Source: Leifsonia sp. ZF2019 (GTDB lineage Bacteria; Actinomycetota; Actinomycetes; Actinomycetales; Microbacteriaceae). Taken from it: a stretch of 64,000 nucleotides of DNA. The stretch lies in assembly GCF_019924635.1 (NCBI RefSeq), contig NZ_CP065037.1:4030001-4094000 (forward strand). Reading direction: 5' to 3'. Positions within the stretch are counted from its first letter, which is position 1; every line of letters starts with the position of its first letter. This document shows positions 23,250 through 31,737 of the stretch, piece by piece. The notes under the pieces were generated by a model. That model did no database searches. It had not been told where the DNA came from and saw only the letters and a list, made by a program, of their open reading frames with translations. The position numbers and the translations under genes are program-made.

Positions 23250-26200
23250 ATGCACGACGACATCCCCCTCACCACGGGCCGCGCCCGCCGCGTGCTCGAC
23301 GAGCGCATCCTCCCCGCCGTGCACGGCGTCTCCGTGCCGCTCGAGGTCGCCTGGAACGCGCTGCCCGGTGAGCCCATCCCGCCGGCCGAGGGCCTGGCCC
23401 TGGACTACGCGCCGTATGCGCTCGGGACCCCGTGGGGGCCGGCCTGGGGCACGACCTGGTTCCGGCTGACCGGCACGGTGCCCGCGGAGTGGGCGGGCCG
23501 TCGTGTGGAGGTGGTGGCCGACCTCGGCTTCGACGCGAACATGCCGGGGTTCCAGTGCGAGGGTCTCGTCTACCGCGCCGACGGCTCCCCGGTGAAGTCA
23601 CTCAACCCCCGCAACCAGTGGATCCTCATCGCGGAGGAGGCCGTGGGCGGCGAGACCGTCGAGCTGTACGTGGAGGCGGCGGCCAACCCGGTGCTGCTCG
23701 ACTACCACCCGTTCCTGCCGACGCGGGAGGGCGACATCCTGACCTCGTCGCGCGCTCCGCTTTACACGACCCGGCGCATCGACGTGGCCGTCTTCGAGTC
23801 GGAGGTGCACGAGCTGGCGCTGGATGTCGAGGTGCTGCTGGAGCTGCAGGCCGAGCTGCCGGAGGGGCCGCGCCGCATGCGCATCCTGCAGGCGCTCGAC
23901 GACGCGCTCGACACGCTCGATCTGCAGCGCATTCCCGAGACGGCTGCCGCAGCACGTGCGGCGCTCGTCCCCGCGCTCTCCGCGCCGGCCGACGCGTCCG
24001 CCCACCGGATCTCCGCCATCGGCCACGCCCACATCGACTCGGCCTGGCTCTGGCCGGTCCGCGAGACCGTGCGCAAGGTGGCACGGACCACGTCGTCCAT
24101 GACGGACCTGATCGACCAGACCGACGACTTCCTCTACGGGATGTCGAGCGCGCAGCAGTACGCGTGGGTGAAGGAGCACCGGCCCGAGGTGTGGACGCGC
24201 ATCGTGGCCGCGGTCGCCGCCGGGCGTTTCCTCCCGCTGGGCGGCATGTGGGTGGAGTCCGACACGGTGATGCCGACCGGGGAGGCCCTGGTGCGGCAGT
24301 TCACCCAGGGGCAGCGGTTCTTCCGCGAGGAGTTCGGGATCGCCCCGAAGGGCGTGTGGCTGCCGGACAGCTTCGGCTACTCGCCCGCCCTTCCCCAGCT
24401 GATGCGCCGGGCCGGGTTCGAGTGGTTCTTCACCCAGAAGATCTCGTGGAACCAGGTCAACACGTTCCCGCACCACACCTTCCTCTGGGAGGGGATCGAC
24501 GGTTCCCAGGTGTTCTCGCACTTCCCGCCGATGGACACCTACAACTCGCGGCTCGCCGGCGAGGAGGTCGCGAAGGCGTCGCGGCAGTTCCGCGAGAACC
24601 GCCGCGCGACGGGGTCGATCGCCCCGGTCGGCTGGGGCGACGGCGGGGGCGGGACCACCCGCGAGATGGTCGGCAAGGCCGCGCGTCTGGCCGACCTCGA
24701 GGGCAGCGCCCGCGTGCGCTGGGAGCACCCCGACGCCTTCTTCGACCGTGCGCGCGCCGAACTTCCCGCTCCCCCGGTGTGGGTCGGCGAGCTCTACCTC
24801 GAGCTGCACCGCGCGACGCTCACGTCGCAGCACCGCACCAAGCAGGGGAACCGCCGCGCCGAGCACCTGCTCGTCGAGGCCGAGGTGTGGTGCTCGGCCG
24901 CCGCTCTCCGAACGGGCGAGCCGTACCCCTACGAACGGCTGGACGCGCTGTGGCGGCAGGTGCTGCTGCTGCAGTTCCACGACATCCTGCCCGGCACCTC
25001 CATCGCCTGGGTGCACCGGGAGGCCGCCGCCACCTACGCGCAGGTCGTGTCCGAGCTGCAGGGTCTCATCCGAACCGCTCTGAGCGCCCTCGTCGGCGAG
25101 GGCGACATGCCGCTCGTGGCCAACCCGGCGTCGGCCGCGCTCGGAACGGTCGCGCCGTACGGGATCGCCTCATCGGGCGACGGCGACCCCGCCGTGCGCC
25201 TCGCCGAGACCGCGGAGGGCTTCGTGCTGGAGAACGCGCTCGTGCGCGTCGCCGTGTCCCGGGAGGGGCTCGTCACCTCCGCCGTCGACCTCGCCACAGG
25301 CCGCGACGCGGTCGCGCCCGGACACGAGGCGAACCTCCTGCAACTGCACCAGGACTTCCCGAACATGTGGGACGCGTGGGATGTGGACCGCTTCTACCGC
25401 AACCGTGTCGAGGACATCCGCTCCGTCGACGCGATCGACGCGGAGGTCGGCAGCGACGGCGTCGCCCGCGTCGTCGTCCGGAGGTCGTTCTCCGCGTCGA
25501 CGGTCGAGCAGACGCTGTCGCTCGCGCCGGCCTCGCGGACGCTCGAGATCGCCCAGTCGACCGACTGGCACGAGACGGAGAAGTTCCTCAAGGTCGCCTT
25601 CCCGCTCGATGTCCGTGCCGAGCACACCATCGCCGAGACGCAGTTCGGGGCGCAGAAGCGGGTGACGCACACGAACACGTCGTGGGAGGCCGCGAAGTTC
25701 GAGACGTCGATGCACCGCTTCGTGCTCGTCGAGGAGCCCGGTTTCGGCGTCGCCCTCGTCAACGACTCGGTCTACGGCTACGACACGGAACGCGCGGTGA
25801 CCGACGGCGACGTGGTCACGACGCTGCGCCTCTCGCTGCTGCGCGCCCCGCGCTTCCCGGACCCCGAGACGGATCAGGGCGTCCAGACGCACCGGTACGG
25901 CCTCCTGATCGGAGCGACCCTGGCGAGCGCGACCGACGCGGGCATCCTGCTCAACCAGGACGCGCGTCCCCTCACCGGCGGCCGGGAGGTGGCTCCGCTC
26001 GTGACGGTGGAGGGCGGCGCCGTGCTCTCCGCGGTGAAGCTGGCGGACGACGGGAGCGGCGACCTCGTGGTCCGCCTGTACGAGCCGGCCGGGCAGCGCG
26101 CCACGGCACGGCTCCGGGTGGATGCGGCGGTGACCGGCGCGCACACCGCGACGCTGCTCGAGGAGCCCCTCGCCGGCTTGGAGACCGCCGTCGACGGGTC

Positions 26201-26264
26201 GTTCGACCTCGCGCTCTCGCCGTTCGAGGTGCGGACGCTGCGCTTCGCGCCTGTCGTACGCTGA
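23250..26264 (+). CDS. Alpha-mannosidase, glycoside hydrolase family 38
   Basis: This 1004-residue cytoplasmic enzyme removes terminal alpha-mannose. An N-terminal beta-sandwich (about 60-200) precedes the catalytic (beta/alpha)7 domain. The zinc site is HAHIDSAWLWP at 259-269 (His259, His261 as spacing partners and Asp263), and the nucleophile Asp373 lies in LPDSFGYSPALPQ. A middle helical domain with the zinc histidine in LLLQFHDILPGTS follows, then the C-terminal beta domains. AAGG lies 7 nt before the ATG at 23250; the open frame upstream to 23070 is not needed. It would act on imported manno-oligosaccharides. It is followed 25 nt later by the P-type ATPase gene. Confidence 0.93.
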   Translation: MHDDIPLTTGRARRVLDERILPAVHGVSVPLEVAWNALPGEPIPPAEGLALDYAPYALGTPWGPAWGTTWFRLTGTVPAEWAGRRVEVVADLGFDANMPGFQCEGLVYRADGSPVKSLNPRNQWILIAEEAVGGETVELYVEAAANPVLLDYHPFLPTREGDILTSSRAPLYTTRRIDVAVFESEVHELALDVEVLLELQAELPEGPRRMRILQALDDALDTLDLQRIPETAAAARAALVPALSAPADASAHRISAIGHAHIDSAWLWPVRETVRKVARTTSSMTDLIDQTDDFLYGMSSAQQYAWVKEHRPEVWTRIVAAVAAGRFLPLGGMWVESDTVMPTGEALVRQFTQGQRFFREEFGIAPKGVWLPDSFGYSPALPQLMRRAGFEWFFTQKISWNQVNTFPHHTFLWEGIDGSQVFSHFPPMDTYNSRLAGEEVAKASRQFRENRRATGSIAPVGWGDGGGGTTREMVGKAARLADLEGSARVRWEHPDAFFDRARAELPAPPVWVGELYLELHRATLTSQHRTKQGNRRAEHLLVEAEVWCSAAALRTGEPYPYERLDALWRQVLLLQFHDILPGTSIAWVHREAAATYAQVVSELQGLIRTALSALVGEGDMPLVANPASAALGTVAPYGIASSGDGDPAVRLAETAEGFVLENALVRVAVSREGLVTSAVDLATGRDAVAPGHEANLLQLHQDFPNMWDAWDVDRFYRNRVEDIRSVDAIDAEVGSDGVARVVVRRSFSASTVEQTLSLAPASRTLEIAQSTDWHETEKFLKVAFPLDVRAEHTIAETQFGAQKRVTHTNTSWEAAKFETSMHRFVLVEEPGFGVALVNDSVYGYDTERAVTDGDVVTTLRLSLLRAPRFPDPETDQGVQTHRYGLLIGATLASATDAGILLNQDARPLTGGREVAPLVTVEGGAVLSAVKLADDGSGDLVVRLYEPAGQRATARLRVDAAVTGAHTATLLEEPLAGLETAVDGSFDLALSPFEVRTLRFAPVVR

Positions 26265-26289
26265 CACAGACGCGGGAGCGGAGGGACGC

Positions 26290-28734
26290 ATGGTCGAGCA
26301 GGCGGTCGCGGAGTCCGCTGGGCTGACGGAGGCGGAGGTGCGCGACCGCGTCGAACGCGGGCAGACCAACGCCTACGACGCCGCGTCGAGCCGGTGCGCG
26401 TGGAGCATCGTCCGGGCGAACGTCTTCACGCTGTTCAATGCGATCATCGCCGCGTGCTTCCTGGTGCTGCTGGTGCTCGGTCACTGGAAGGACGCGCTGT
26501 TCGGAATCAGCGCGCTGGCCAACACGATCATCGGATCGGTGCAGGAGTTCCGGGCCAAGGCGGCGCTGGACAAGCTCGCATTGATGCACGCCCCCGCGGC
26601 CCGGGTGCGGCGAGCCGGCGAAGTGCGCGAGATCCCCGTCGCCGAGGTCGTGCTCGACGACGTCCTGCTGCTGCGCGCCGGGGACCAGGTGCCCGCCGAC
26701 GGTGTCGTGACCGCGTCGTCACGCCTCCAGCTCGACGAGTCGATGCTGACGGGCGAGTCGGATGCGGTGGACAAGGCACCCGGTGACCGCGTGCTCTCGG
26801 GGTCGATCGTCGTGGGCGGCGAGGGGGTGGTGACCATCGCAGCGGTCGGGGCCGACTCGTTCGCGAACCGGCTCGCGAGCGAGGCGAAGAGGTTCTCCCT
26901 CGTGGCCAGTGAGCTGCGCTCCTCCATCGACCGCGTGCTGCGCTGGATCGCCTGGATCGTCGGCCCGATCGCCCTCCTGGTCCTGAACGCCCAGATGATC
27001 GCGCTCGGCGGGTGGGCGCACGCGGTCGCCGACGGGCGCTGGCAGCAGGCCGCCGTCAACACGATCGCTGCGGTCGTCGCGATGATCCCGCTCGGCCTCG
27101 TGCTGATGACGAGCATCGCATTCGCCGTCGGCGCCGTGAAGCTCGCCCGTCAGCAGGTGCTCGTGCAGGAGCTCCCCGCGGTCGAGGGACTCGCACGCGT
27201 CGACACGATCTGCCTCGACAAAACCGGCACGCTCACCGAGGGAGAGATCGTGTTCGACGGCGCGCATCCCCTCGCCGACGATCCGACGGCCGCGCCGCCC
27301 GCCGACTGGGAGGCCGTGCTCGCCTGGAACGGCGCCGACCCGGATGCGAACGCGACGGCGCGCTGCCTCGCCGCCGCATACGCACGGCCTGTCGCCGCGC
27401 CGCCCAGCGGACGCATCCCGTTCTCCTCCGCCCGCAAATGGAGTGCGGTCGCCTTCCCGGCGGGCGGGGAAGCGGAAGGCACGTGGGTGCTCGGCGGACC
27501 GGAGATGGTGTTCCCGGCGGGCGGGGGAGGCGATGCGGGCGGCCGTCTGCGGGCGCGGGCGGTGCAGCTCGCCAGCACCGGACGCCGCACCCTCGTGCTC
27601 GCCCACTCCCCGGCCGTGCTCGCGCCCGACGATGTCGCCGCCGAGCGGCTGCCGGCCGCGCTCGAGCCCGTCACCCTGCTGACGTTCCGCGAGAAGGTGC
27701 GCGACGACGCCGCGCAGACGCTCCGCTACTTCGCCGAGCAGGATGTCGCCGTGCGCGTCATCTCGGGCGACAACCCGCAGACGGTGGCCGCCATCGCCCG
27801 CGAGGTCGGCCTCGACGCACCCGACGGCTTCGACGCGCGCGAGCTGCCGGCGGACGACGCCGAGCTCGCGAGCGTGCTGGAGGCGCACACCGTCTTCGGA
27901 CGCGTCACCCCCACGCAGAAGAAGCGCATCGTGCTCGCGCTGAAGGCCTCCGGTCGCACCGTCGCGATGACCGGTGACGGAGTCAACGACGCGCTCGCGA
28001 TCAAAGAGGCCGACATCGGCATCGCGATGGAGACCGGCTCCCCCGCGACCAAGGCCGTCGCCCGGCTGGTGCTGCTCGACGGCAGGTTCTCGCACCTCCC
28101 GTCGGTGGTGGCGGAGGGGCGGCAGGTCATCGCCAACATCGAGCGCGTCTCGATGCTGTTCCTGACCAAGACCGCGTACGCGACCGCGCTGGCGGTACTG
28201 TTCGGGGCGACGCTGATGCAGTTCCCCTTCCTCCCGCGCCAGCTGTCCGTCATCGACGGCCTCACCATCGGACTGCCCGCGTTCTTCCTCGCGCTCATGC
28301 CGAACGCGAGGCGCTACCGCCCGGGGTTCCTGCGACGCTCGCTGAGCTTCGCCGTTCCTGCCGGTCTCGTGATCGCGGCGGCGCTCTGGCTGTACGCGTG
28401 GGCGGCGACCTCCGCGGGCATCCCGGAGCAGGAGCTCCGCACCGGTTCGACGCTCATCCTCACGATCGTCGGGCTGTGGGTGCTGACCGTGCTCTCCCGC
28501 CCCATCGACGGCTGGAAGATCCTGATCATCGGCGCGATGATGGTCGGCCTGGTGCTGGTCTACTCCGTGCCGATAATCTACGACTTCCTGCAGTTCGCCG
28601 ACCCGTCGTTCGTGACGGCGGTCCTTGTGCTAGTGGTGTCGGCGGCGACCATCGGCGCCATCGAGATCATCCGGTTCGCGCACCGTCGCTTCGTGAGAAG
28701 AACCGCGCCACTCGCCCCGTCCACAGCACAATGA
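26290..28734 (+). CDS. ctpE: CtpE-like cation-transporting P-type ATPase
   Basis: This 814-residue membrane pump has the P-type motifs in order: TGES at 154-157 (actuator), DKTGTLTE with phosphorylated Asp310, and TGDGVND near residue 562. N-terminal MRANVFT-type sequence (SIVRANVFTLFNAIIAAC) and the M4 motif IPLGL instead of PEGL resemble mycobacterial CtpE, reported to take up calcium. It lacks heavy-metal-binding N-terminal domains and CPC-type M4 residues. About ten membrane helices are predicted, four of them at the C-terminus. GGAGG lies 6 nt before the ATG. Its last 68 nt overlap the convergent gene at 28667. Confidence 0.85.
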   Translation: MVEQAVAESAGLTEAEVRDRVERGQTNAYDAASSRCAWSIVRANVFTLFNAIIAACFLVLLVLGHWKDALFGISALANTIIGSVQEFRAKAALDKLALMHAPAARVRRAGEVREIPVAEVVLDDVLLLRAGDQVPADGVVTASSRLQLDESMLTGESDAVDKAPGDRVLSGSIVVGGEGVVTIAAVGADSFANRLASEAKRFSLVASELRSSIDRVLRWIAWIVGPIALLVLNAQMIALGGWAHAVADGRWQQAAVNTIAAVVAMIPLGLVLMTSIAFAVGAVKLARQQVLVQELPAVEGLARVDTICLDKTGTLTEGEIVFDGAHPLADDPTAAPPADWEAVLAWNGADPDANATARCLAAAYARPVAAPPSGRIPFSSARKWSAVAFPAGGEAEGTWVLGGPEMVFPAGGGGDAGGRLRARAVQLASTGRRTLVLAHSPAVLAPDDVAAERLPAALEPVTLLTFREKVRDDAAQTLRYFAEQDVAVRVISGDNPQTVAAIAREVGLDAPDGFDARELPADDAELASVLEAHTVFGRVTPTQKKRIVLALKASGRTVAMTGDGVNDALAIKEADIGIAMETGSPATKAVARLVLLDGRFSHLPSVVAEGRQVIANIERVSMLFLTKTAYATALAVLFGATLMQFPFLPRQLSVIDGLTIGLPAFFLALMPNARRYRPGFLRRSLSFAVPAGLVIAAALWLYAWAATSAGIPEQELRTGSTLILTIVGLWVLTVLSRPIDGWKILIIGAMMVGLVLVYSVPIIYDFLQFADPSFVTAVLVLVVSAATIGAIEIIRFAHRRFVRRTAPLAPSTAQ

Positions 28735-29089
28735 TGACGGCGCCCGTGATCGCCACGTCGATGCCGCGGAACCACACGTCGTCGCCCGCGGTGACCAGCA
28801 CGTAGACGCCGAGCGCCGCGGAGACGCCCATCAGCGCGGTGAGCAGGACGCGCGCATCCCGGCGCGCCCGCCCGAGGCCGGAGGCCAACGACACGACGAG
28901 CAGCCCGAGAAGCATCGTCAGTGCACCGATCAATGTCACGACGAAACGGTCCGTGCCGTCGAGATCGGGCAGATAGCGCACGAAGACGAGCGCGATCCCG
29001 ACCAGGATCTGCCCGATCCCGACCACGTACGACAGGACGATCGCGACCACCAGCTCCGCCGGGGGCCTCGCCGCTCGCGCTCGCGTCAT
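28667..29089 (-). CDS. Four-helix membrane protein, unknown function
   Basis: This 140-residue protein has four hydrophobic helices (VVAIVLSYVVGIGQILVGIALVFV, FVVTLIGALTMLLGLLVVSLA, VLLTALMGVSAALGVYVLV and AITGAVIIVLWTGRVARFF) separated by short charged loops. I do not recognise the family. The ATG has TATGAT six nt upstream, a leaderless arrangement, which supports a real gene despite the 68-nt antisense overlap with the end of the ATPase gene. The C-terminal 22 codons lie in the overlap. Confidence 0.75.
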   Translation of the reverse strand: MTRARAARPPAELVVAIVLSYVVGIGQILVGIALVFVRYLPDLDGTDRFVVTLIGALTMLLGLLVVSLASGLGRARRDARVLLTALMGVSAALGVYVLVTAGDDVWFRGIDVAITGAVIIVLWTGRVARFFSRSDGARTG

Positions 29090-29095
29090 GCTCGG

Positions 29096-29101
29096 ATCAT
29101 A
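29096..29101 (-). promoter_or_regulatory. -10 element TATGAT (leaderless)
   Basis: On the minus strand TATGAT, one base from the TATAAT consensus, lies 6 nt before the ATG at 29089. Confidence 0.55.
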
Positions 29102-29110
29102 CGGGGTACG

Positions 29111-29134
29111 AAAAAGGCCCGCTGGGTGCGGGCC
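29111..29134 (-). terminator. Intrinsic terminator
   Basis: On the minus strand GGCCCGC-ACCCA-GCGGGCC is followed by TTTTT (29111-29115). It lies 28 nt after the stop of the gene at 29162 and directly before the promoter of the next gene. Confidence 0.88.
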
Positions 29135-29161
29135 TGGACTGCTGCGGTGGGGCGATGCGTG

Positions 29162-29497
29162 TCAGCGCTTCGCGATCGCCGCGGTCCAGACCGCCTGCAG
29201 AGCTTCGACCTCGTCGGGTTCCAGCTGATCCTTGTAGGCCTCCCCCAATCCCGCCCAGCGCACGGCGGACTGTGCCGCCTGACGTGCACCGACGTAGCCG
29301 ACCGACCGGGCGGATTCGAGGAAGGCGCTGTCGATCTCTGCGACGAGGTCGCGCTCGGCGTCGAGGCGCGAGACCTTGACGCGCGCGGCCTTCTCCAGGG
29401 TGGCGCGGCCTCCGCGCTGGGCGGCGAGCTGCAGTTCGACGAGGCGGGCGATCTCGTCCGCGCTCAGCTTGCCGACACGACGAACGAACGTCTTCAT
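29162..29497 (-). CDS. Hypothetical helical protein, 111 aa
   Basis: This soluble, mostly helical protein opens with a basic stretch (MKTFVRRVGKLSADEIARLVELQLAAQRGGRATLEKAARVKVSRLDAERDLVAEI). A Trp-containing C-terminal helix region follows (LEPDEVEALQAVWTAAIAKR). The family is not recognised. GGAGG lies 6 nt before the ATG, and a candidate -10 TAAGAT lies at 29531-29536 on the minus strand. The leader contains a GATTC-GAATC inverted repeat. It ends at a good intrinsic terminator, so it is a single-gene unit. Confidence 0.75.
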   Translation of the reverse strand: MKTFVRRVGKLSADEIARLVELQLAAQRGGRATLEKAARVKVSRLDAERDLVAEIDSAFLESARSVGYVGARQAAQSAVRWAGLGEAYKDQLEPDEVEALQAVWTAAIAKR

Positions 29498-29626
29498 GGC
29501 AACCTCCGTGATTCTCGAAACGAATCTGACATCTTACCGCGTCATGCTCCGAGAATGTCGGGAGGCGCGCCGGGGGTCCGACGCGCCTCCGTCTCCGCCG
29601 CCGCTGCCCGCGCTGCGGCGGCGGAA

Positions 29627-30043
29627 TCAGGCGCCCAGCCGCACGGTGATCGTGTCCCGGCTCGGCTCGTGGTTCGCATCGCCGCCGTAGACGACATCGA
29701 GCTGTACGTCGCCCGACCAGGTCATCGGCACCGCGAGCTCGAACCGGTACGCACCGCCGTCGAGCGTCGCCGTCCCCACCGTGTCGGTGCCGCGCACGAG
29801 CGTCACCGTCCCCGTCGGGGTGGTGCCGTACTGCGCCTCGATCCGGCCGGTGATGACGGCCGTGCGCTGATCGATGACCTTCATCGAGAGGTTCAGGTAG
29901 GCGCTGTCGTTGTACCCGGCCGTCGTCTGTGCCGGACCGAACCCGCCAGCGAGCAGCATCCCGCACACGACAGCCGCCGTCATCAGCAGACCGACGGCCG
30001 ACCGTCCCAGCACCCCGAGTCGGGTGAGCGTCGTCGCGATCAT
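29627..30043 (-). CDS. Exported Ig-like (Big_3-type) protein with SipW-like N-terminus
   Basis: This 138-residue protein is the last gene of the SipW locus. A long signal segment (residues 1-42) ends in TTAGYNDSAYLNLS, which parallels the YTDNAYLNL and YIDNAFLNL starts of its locus partners. The rest is one Ig-like bacterial domain (PTGTVTLVRGTDTVGTATLDGGAYRFELAV, DVQLDVVYGGDANHEPSRDTITVRL). Its ATG shares a base with the preceding stop (TGATG), so it is translationally coupled. It is probably an extracellular structural or adhesive module processed by the locus signal peptidase. Confidence 0.82.
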   Translation of the reverse strand: MIATTLTRLGVLGRSAVGLLMTAAVVCGMLLAGGFGPAQTTAGYNDSAYLNLSMKVIDQRTAVITGRIEAQYGTTPTGTVTLVRGTDTVGTATLDGGAYRFELAVPMTWSGDVQLDVVYGGDANHEPSRDTITVRLGA

Positions 30044-31737
30044 CAGCGCACCTCCACATTCGTGTCCACCACGGTCGTCGGGGCCTTGGCGACCACGTAG
30101 TCGGTCGCCGCTGTTCCCGTGTCACGGCCGCCCGGAGCGACGAACGACACCTCCGCCGGATACGTTCCGGCAGGATGCTCCGCCGGCCCGAAGTCGAAGA
30201 TCGCCGTTCCGGACGCGTCCGTCCCGGCCTCGTGCTGCTCCCCGTTCAGCTTGAGTTGGACGGTCACCGGCACGCCCAGCCCCGGCACGCCCGCCGCGAT
30301 GCGCCCCTCCTGCCCGTACACGATCGACGGGGCGTCGACGGTCATCGGCCACTCGGTGACGTTCGGGATGATCGGGGAGAAGAGGTAGGCCTGTCCGGTG
30401 CGTCCCCAGATGGTCTGCCCCACGCTGGCGACGATCGCGCGCCCTCCGTCGACTCGAAGACCTCCGCCATTGAGGGATCCGCCGAACCAGTCGCCCGGCC
30501 GCGCGCCCGTGCCTCGCAGAACCTGCACCGGCTCAGGTTGCTGTCGCATCAGGTCACCCGGAACGCTCGTCGTCGCCAGGTCCCCGATGTCGTACACCTG
30601 GATCTCGCCGACCTCGCCGTCGAGGCGGGTGACGCTCGACATGAGCAGTGCGTTCCTCTCGACGGCCATGTTGAACCCGCCGGCCCGCTCATGCGGCGGC
30701 GGCACGATCTTGGGTCCGACCTGATGGAGGTCGGAGAGCGAGAAGCGGTAGATCGCACCCACTGTCGTCGTACCCGCGTCGACCGAGGAGTTGTTCCACC
30801 CGCCGAGCAGGTCGCTGGGGTCTTCGGCCGTGTAGGTGGTCTCTCCTGGCGAGGAGACGAAGAGGTCCGTGTCATTGGCGGCGAGGGCGTAGCCGAAGCC
30901 GCCGGTCACGCCGCCACTGGAGAACAAGCCGGTCCGGTGCTCGACTGCGTCGACACCCCACAGCGGATGGTCGATGAACATCGCCGGGGTGGACAGATCG
31001 TCGAGGTCCCACACGTAGAGACCGCCTGTCTGCACCAGCACGTTGGCCGCGTTTCGCGTCTTCTTCTGGTGAGCGGACGAGATGAGCCACCGATCGGTCA
31101 ACAAGACCTCGTCACCGAGAAGCCCGTTGATGTAGAGTCCCGTAACCCCCGCACGTTGTACGGCGCCGGTGGCGAGGTCGGCGACATAGACCCCACCCGT
31201 GGAGTAGTACGGTCCGATGTCGTCGCTCTTGGCTTCGTATGCTCCGATGGCGAGCCTGTCGCCTCGCAGTGAGAGCGACTCTCCGAAGGTGACGTTCGTG
31301 GTGCCGTCGCCGGGGGTGAACACCCGGCCCTCGCGCCAGTGCCAGTCACCGTCGTCGGTCGAGAGGAGGTACTCGAACACTTGATCGCTCTTGTAGGCCC
31401 CCACGTAGAGGAGACCGCGTGACTCGTCGAGCGCGAGTGAGGCCCCGAAGTAGCGCGCCCCCGGTGGAGTCGACAGGGTCTGTGAGTCGAGTACCGTACC
31501 GGCCTCGTCGACGCGCATCACCTCGACGGCGGCTTCCCCAGCGGTCGAGCTGATCGCACGGGTGACCGCGACGACGTCGTGGGAGATCGCCACGCGCGCC
31601 GCGCTCTGACCATCCCAGTTGTAGGACGCTACTTCCTGGTAGACGTCCGCCGCGTTGGACGCGGCGGCAGGCAGGACGGCGAGCACCACTGCGATGAGCA
31701 GTGCGGGGAGGGATCTGAGAGCCGTGGGGCGTCGCAT
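30043..31737 (-). CDS. Secreted beta-propeller-like protein with C-terminal Ig-like domain
   Basis: This 564-residue protein has an ordinary Sec signal peptide (MRRPTALRSLPALLIAVV, cleavage after ASNAA). Residues about 30-450 contain repeated blades (VYVGAYKSDQVFEYL-like, GESLSLRGDRLAIGAYE, GFGYALAANDTDLFVSSPG) similar to FG-GAP/integrin-alpha-type propellers. An Ig-like domain follows (about 460-564: GVPVTVQLKLNGEQHEAGTDASGTAIFDFG). Unlike its partners it lacks the SipW-type N-terminus. It is coupled on both sides: start TGATG with the RCC1 gene and stop TGATG with the Ig-like gene. The role is inferred as surface display or binding. Confidence 0.78.
   Translation of the reverse strand: MRRPTALRSLPALLIAVVLAVLPAAASNAADVYQEVASYNWDGQSAARVAISHDVVAVTRAISSTAGEAAVEVMRVDEAGTVLDSQTLSTPPGARYFGASLALDESRGLLYVGAYKSDQVFEYLLSTDDGDWHWREGRVFTPGDGTTNVTFGESLSLRGDRLAIGAYEAKSDDIGPYYSTGGVYVADLATGAVQRAGVTGLYINGLLGDEVLLTDRWLISSAHQKKTRNAANVLVQTGGLYVWDLDDLSTPAMFIDHPLWGVDAVEHRTGLFSSGGVTGGFGYALAANDTDLFVSSPGETTYTAEDPSDLLGGWNNSSVDAGTTTVGAIYRFSLSDLHQVGPKIVPPPHERAGGFNMAVERNALLMSSVTRLDGEVGEIQVYDIGDLATTSVPGDLMRQQPEPVQVLRGTGARPGDWFGGSLNGGGLRVDGGRAIVASVGQTIWGRTGQAYLFSPIIPNVTEWPMTVDAPSIVYGQEGRIAAGVPGLGVPVTVQLKLNGEQHEAGTDASGTAIFDFGPAEHPAGTYPAEVSFVAPGGRDTGTAATDYVVAKAPTTVVDTNVEVR

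Noticed and set aside
23432..26326. 964-codon plus-strand frame inside the alpha-mannosidase gene
   Set aside because: Arg/Gly-rich shadow; the GH38 catalytic residues are all in the other frame.
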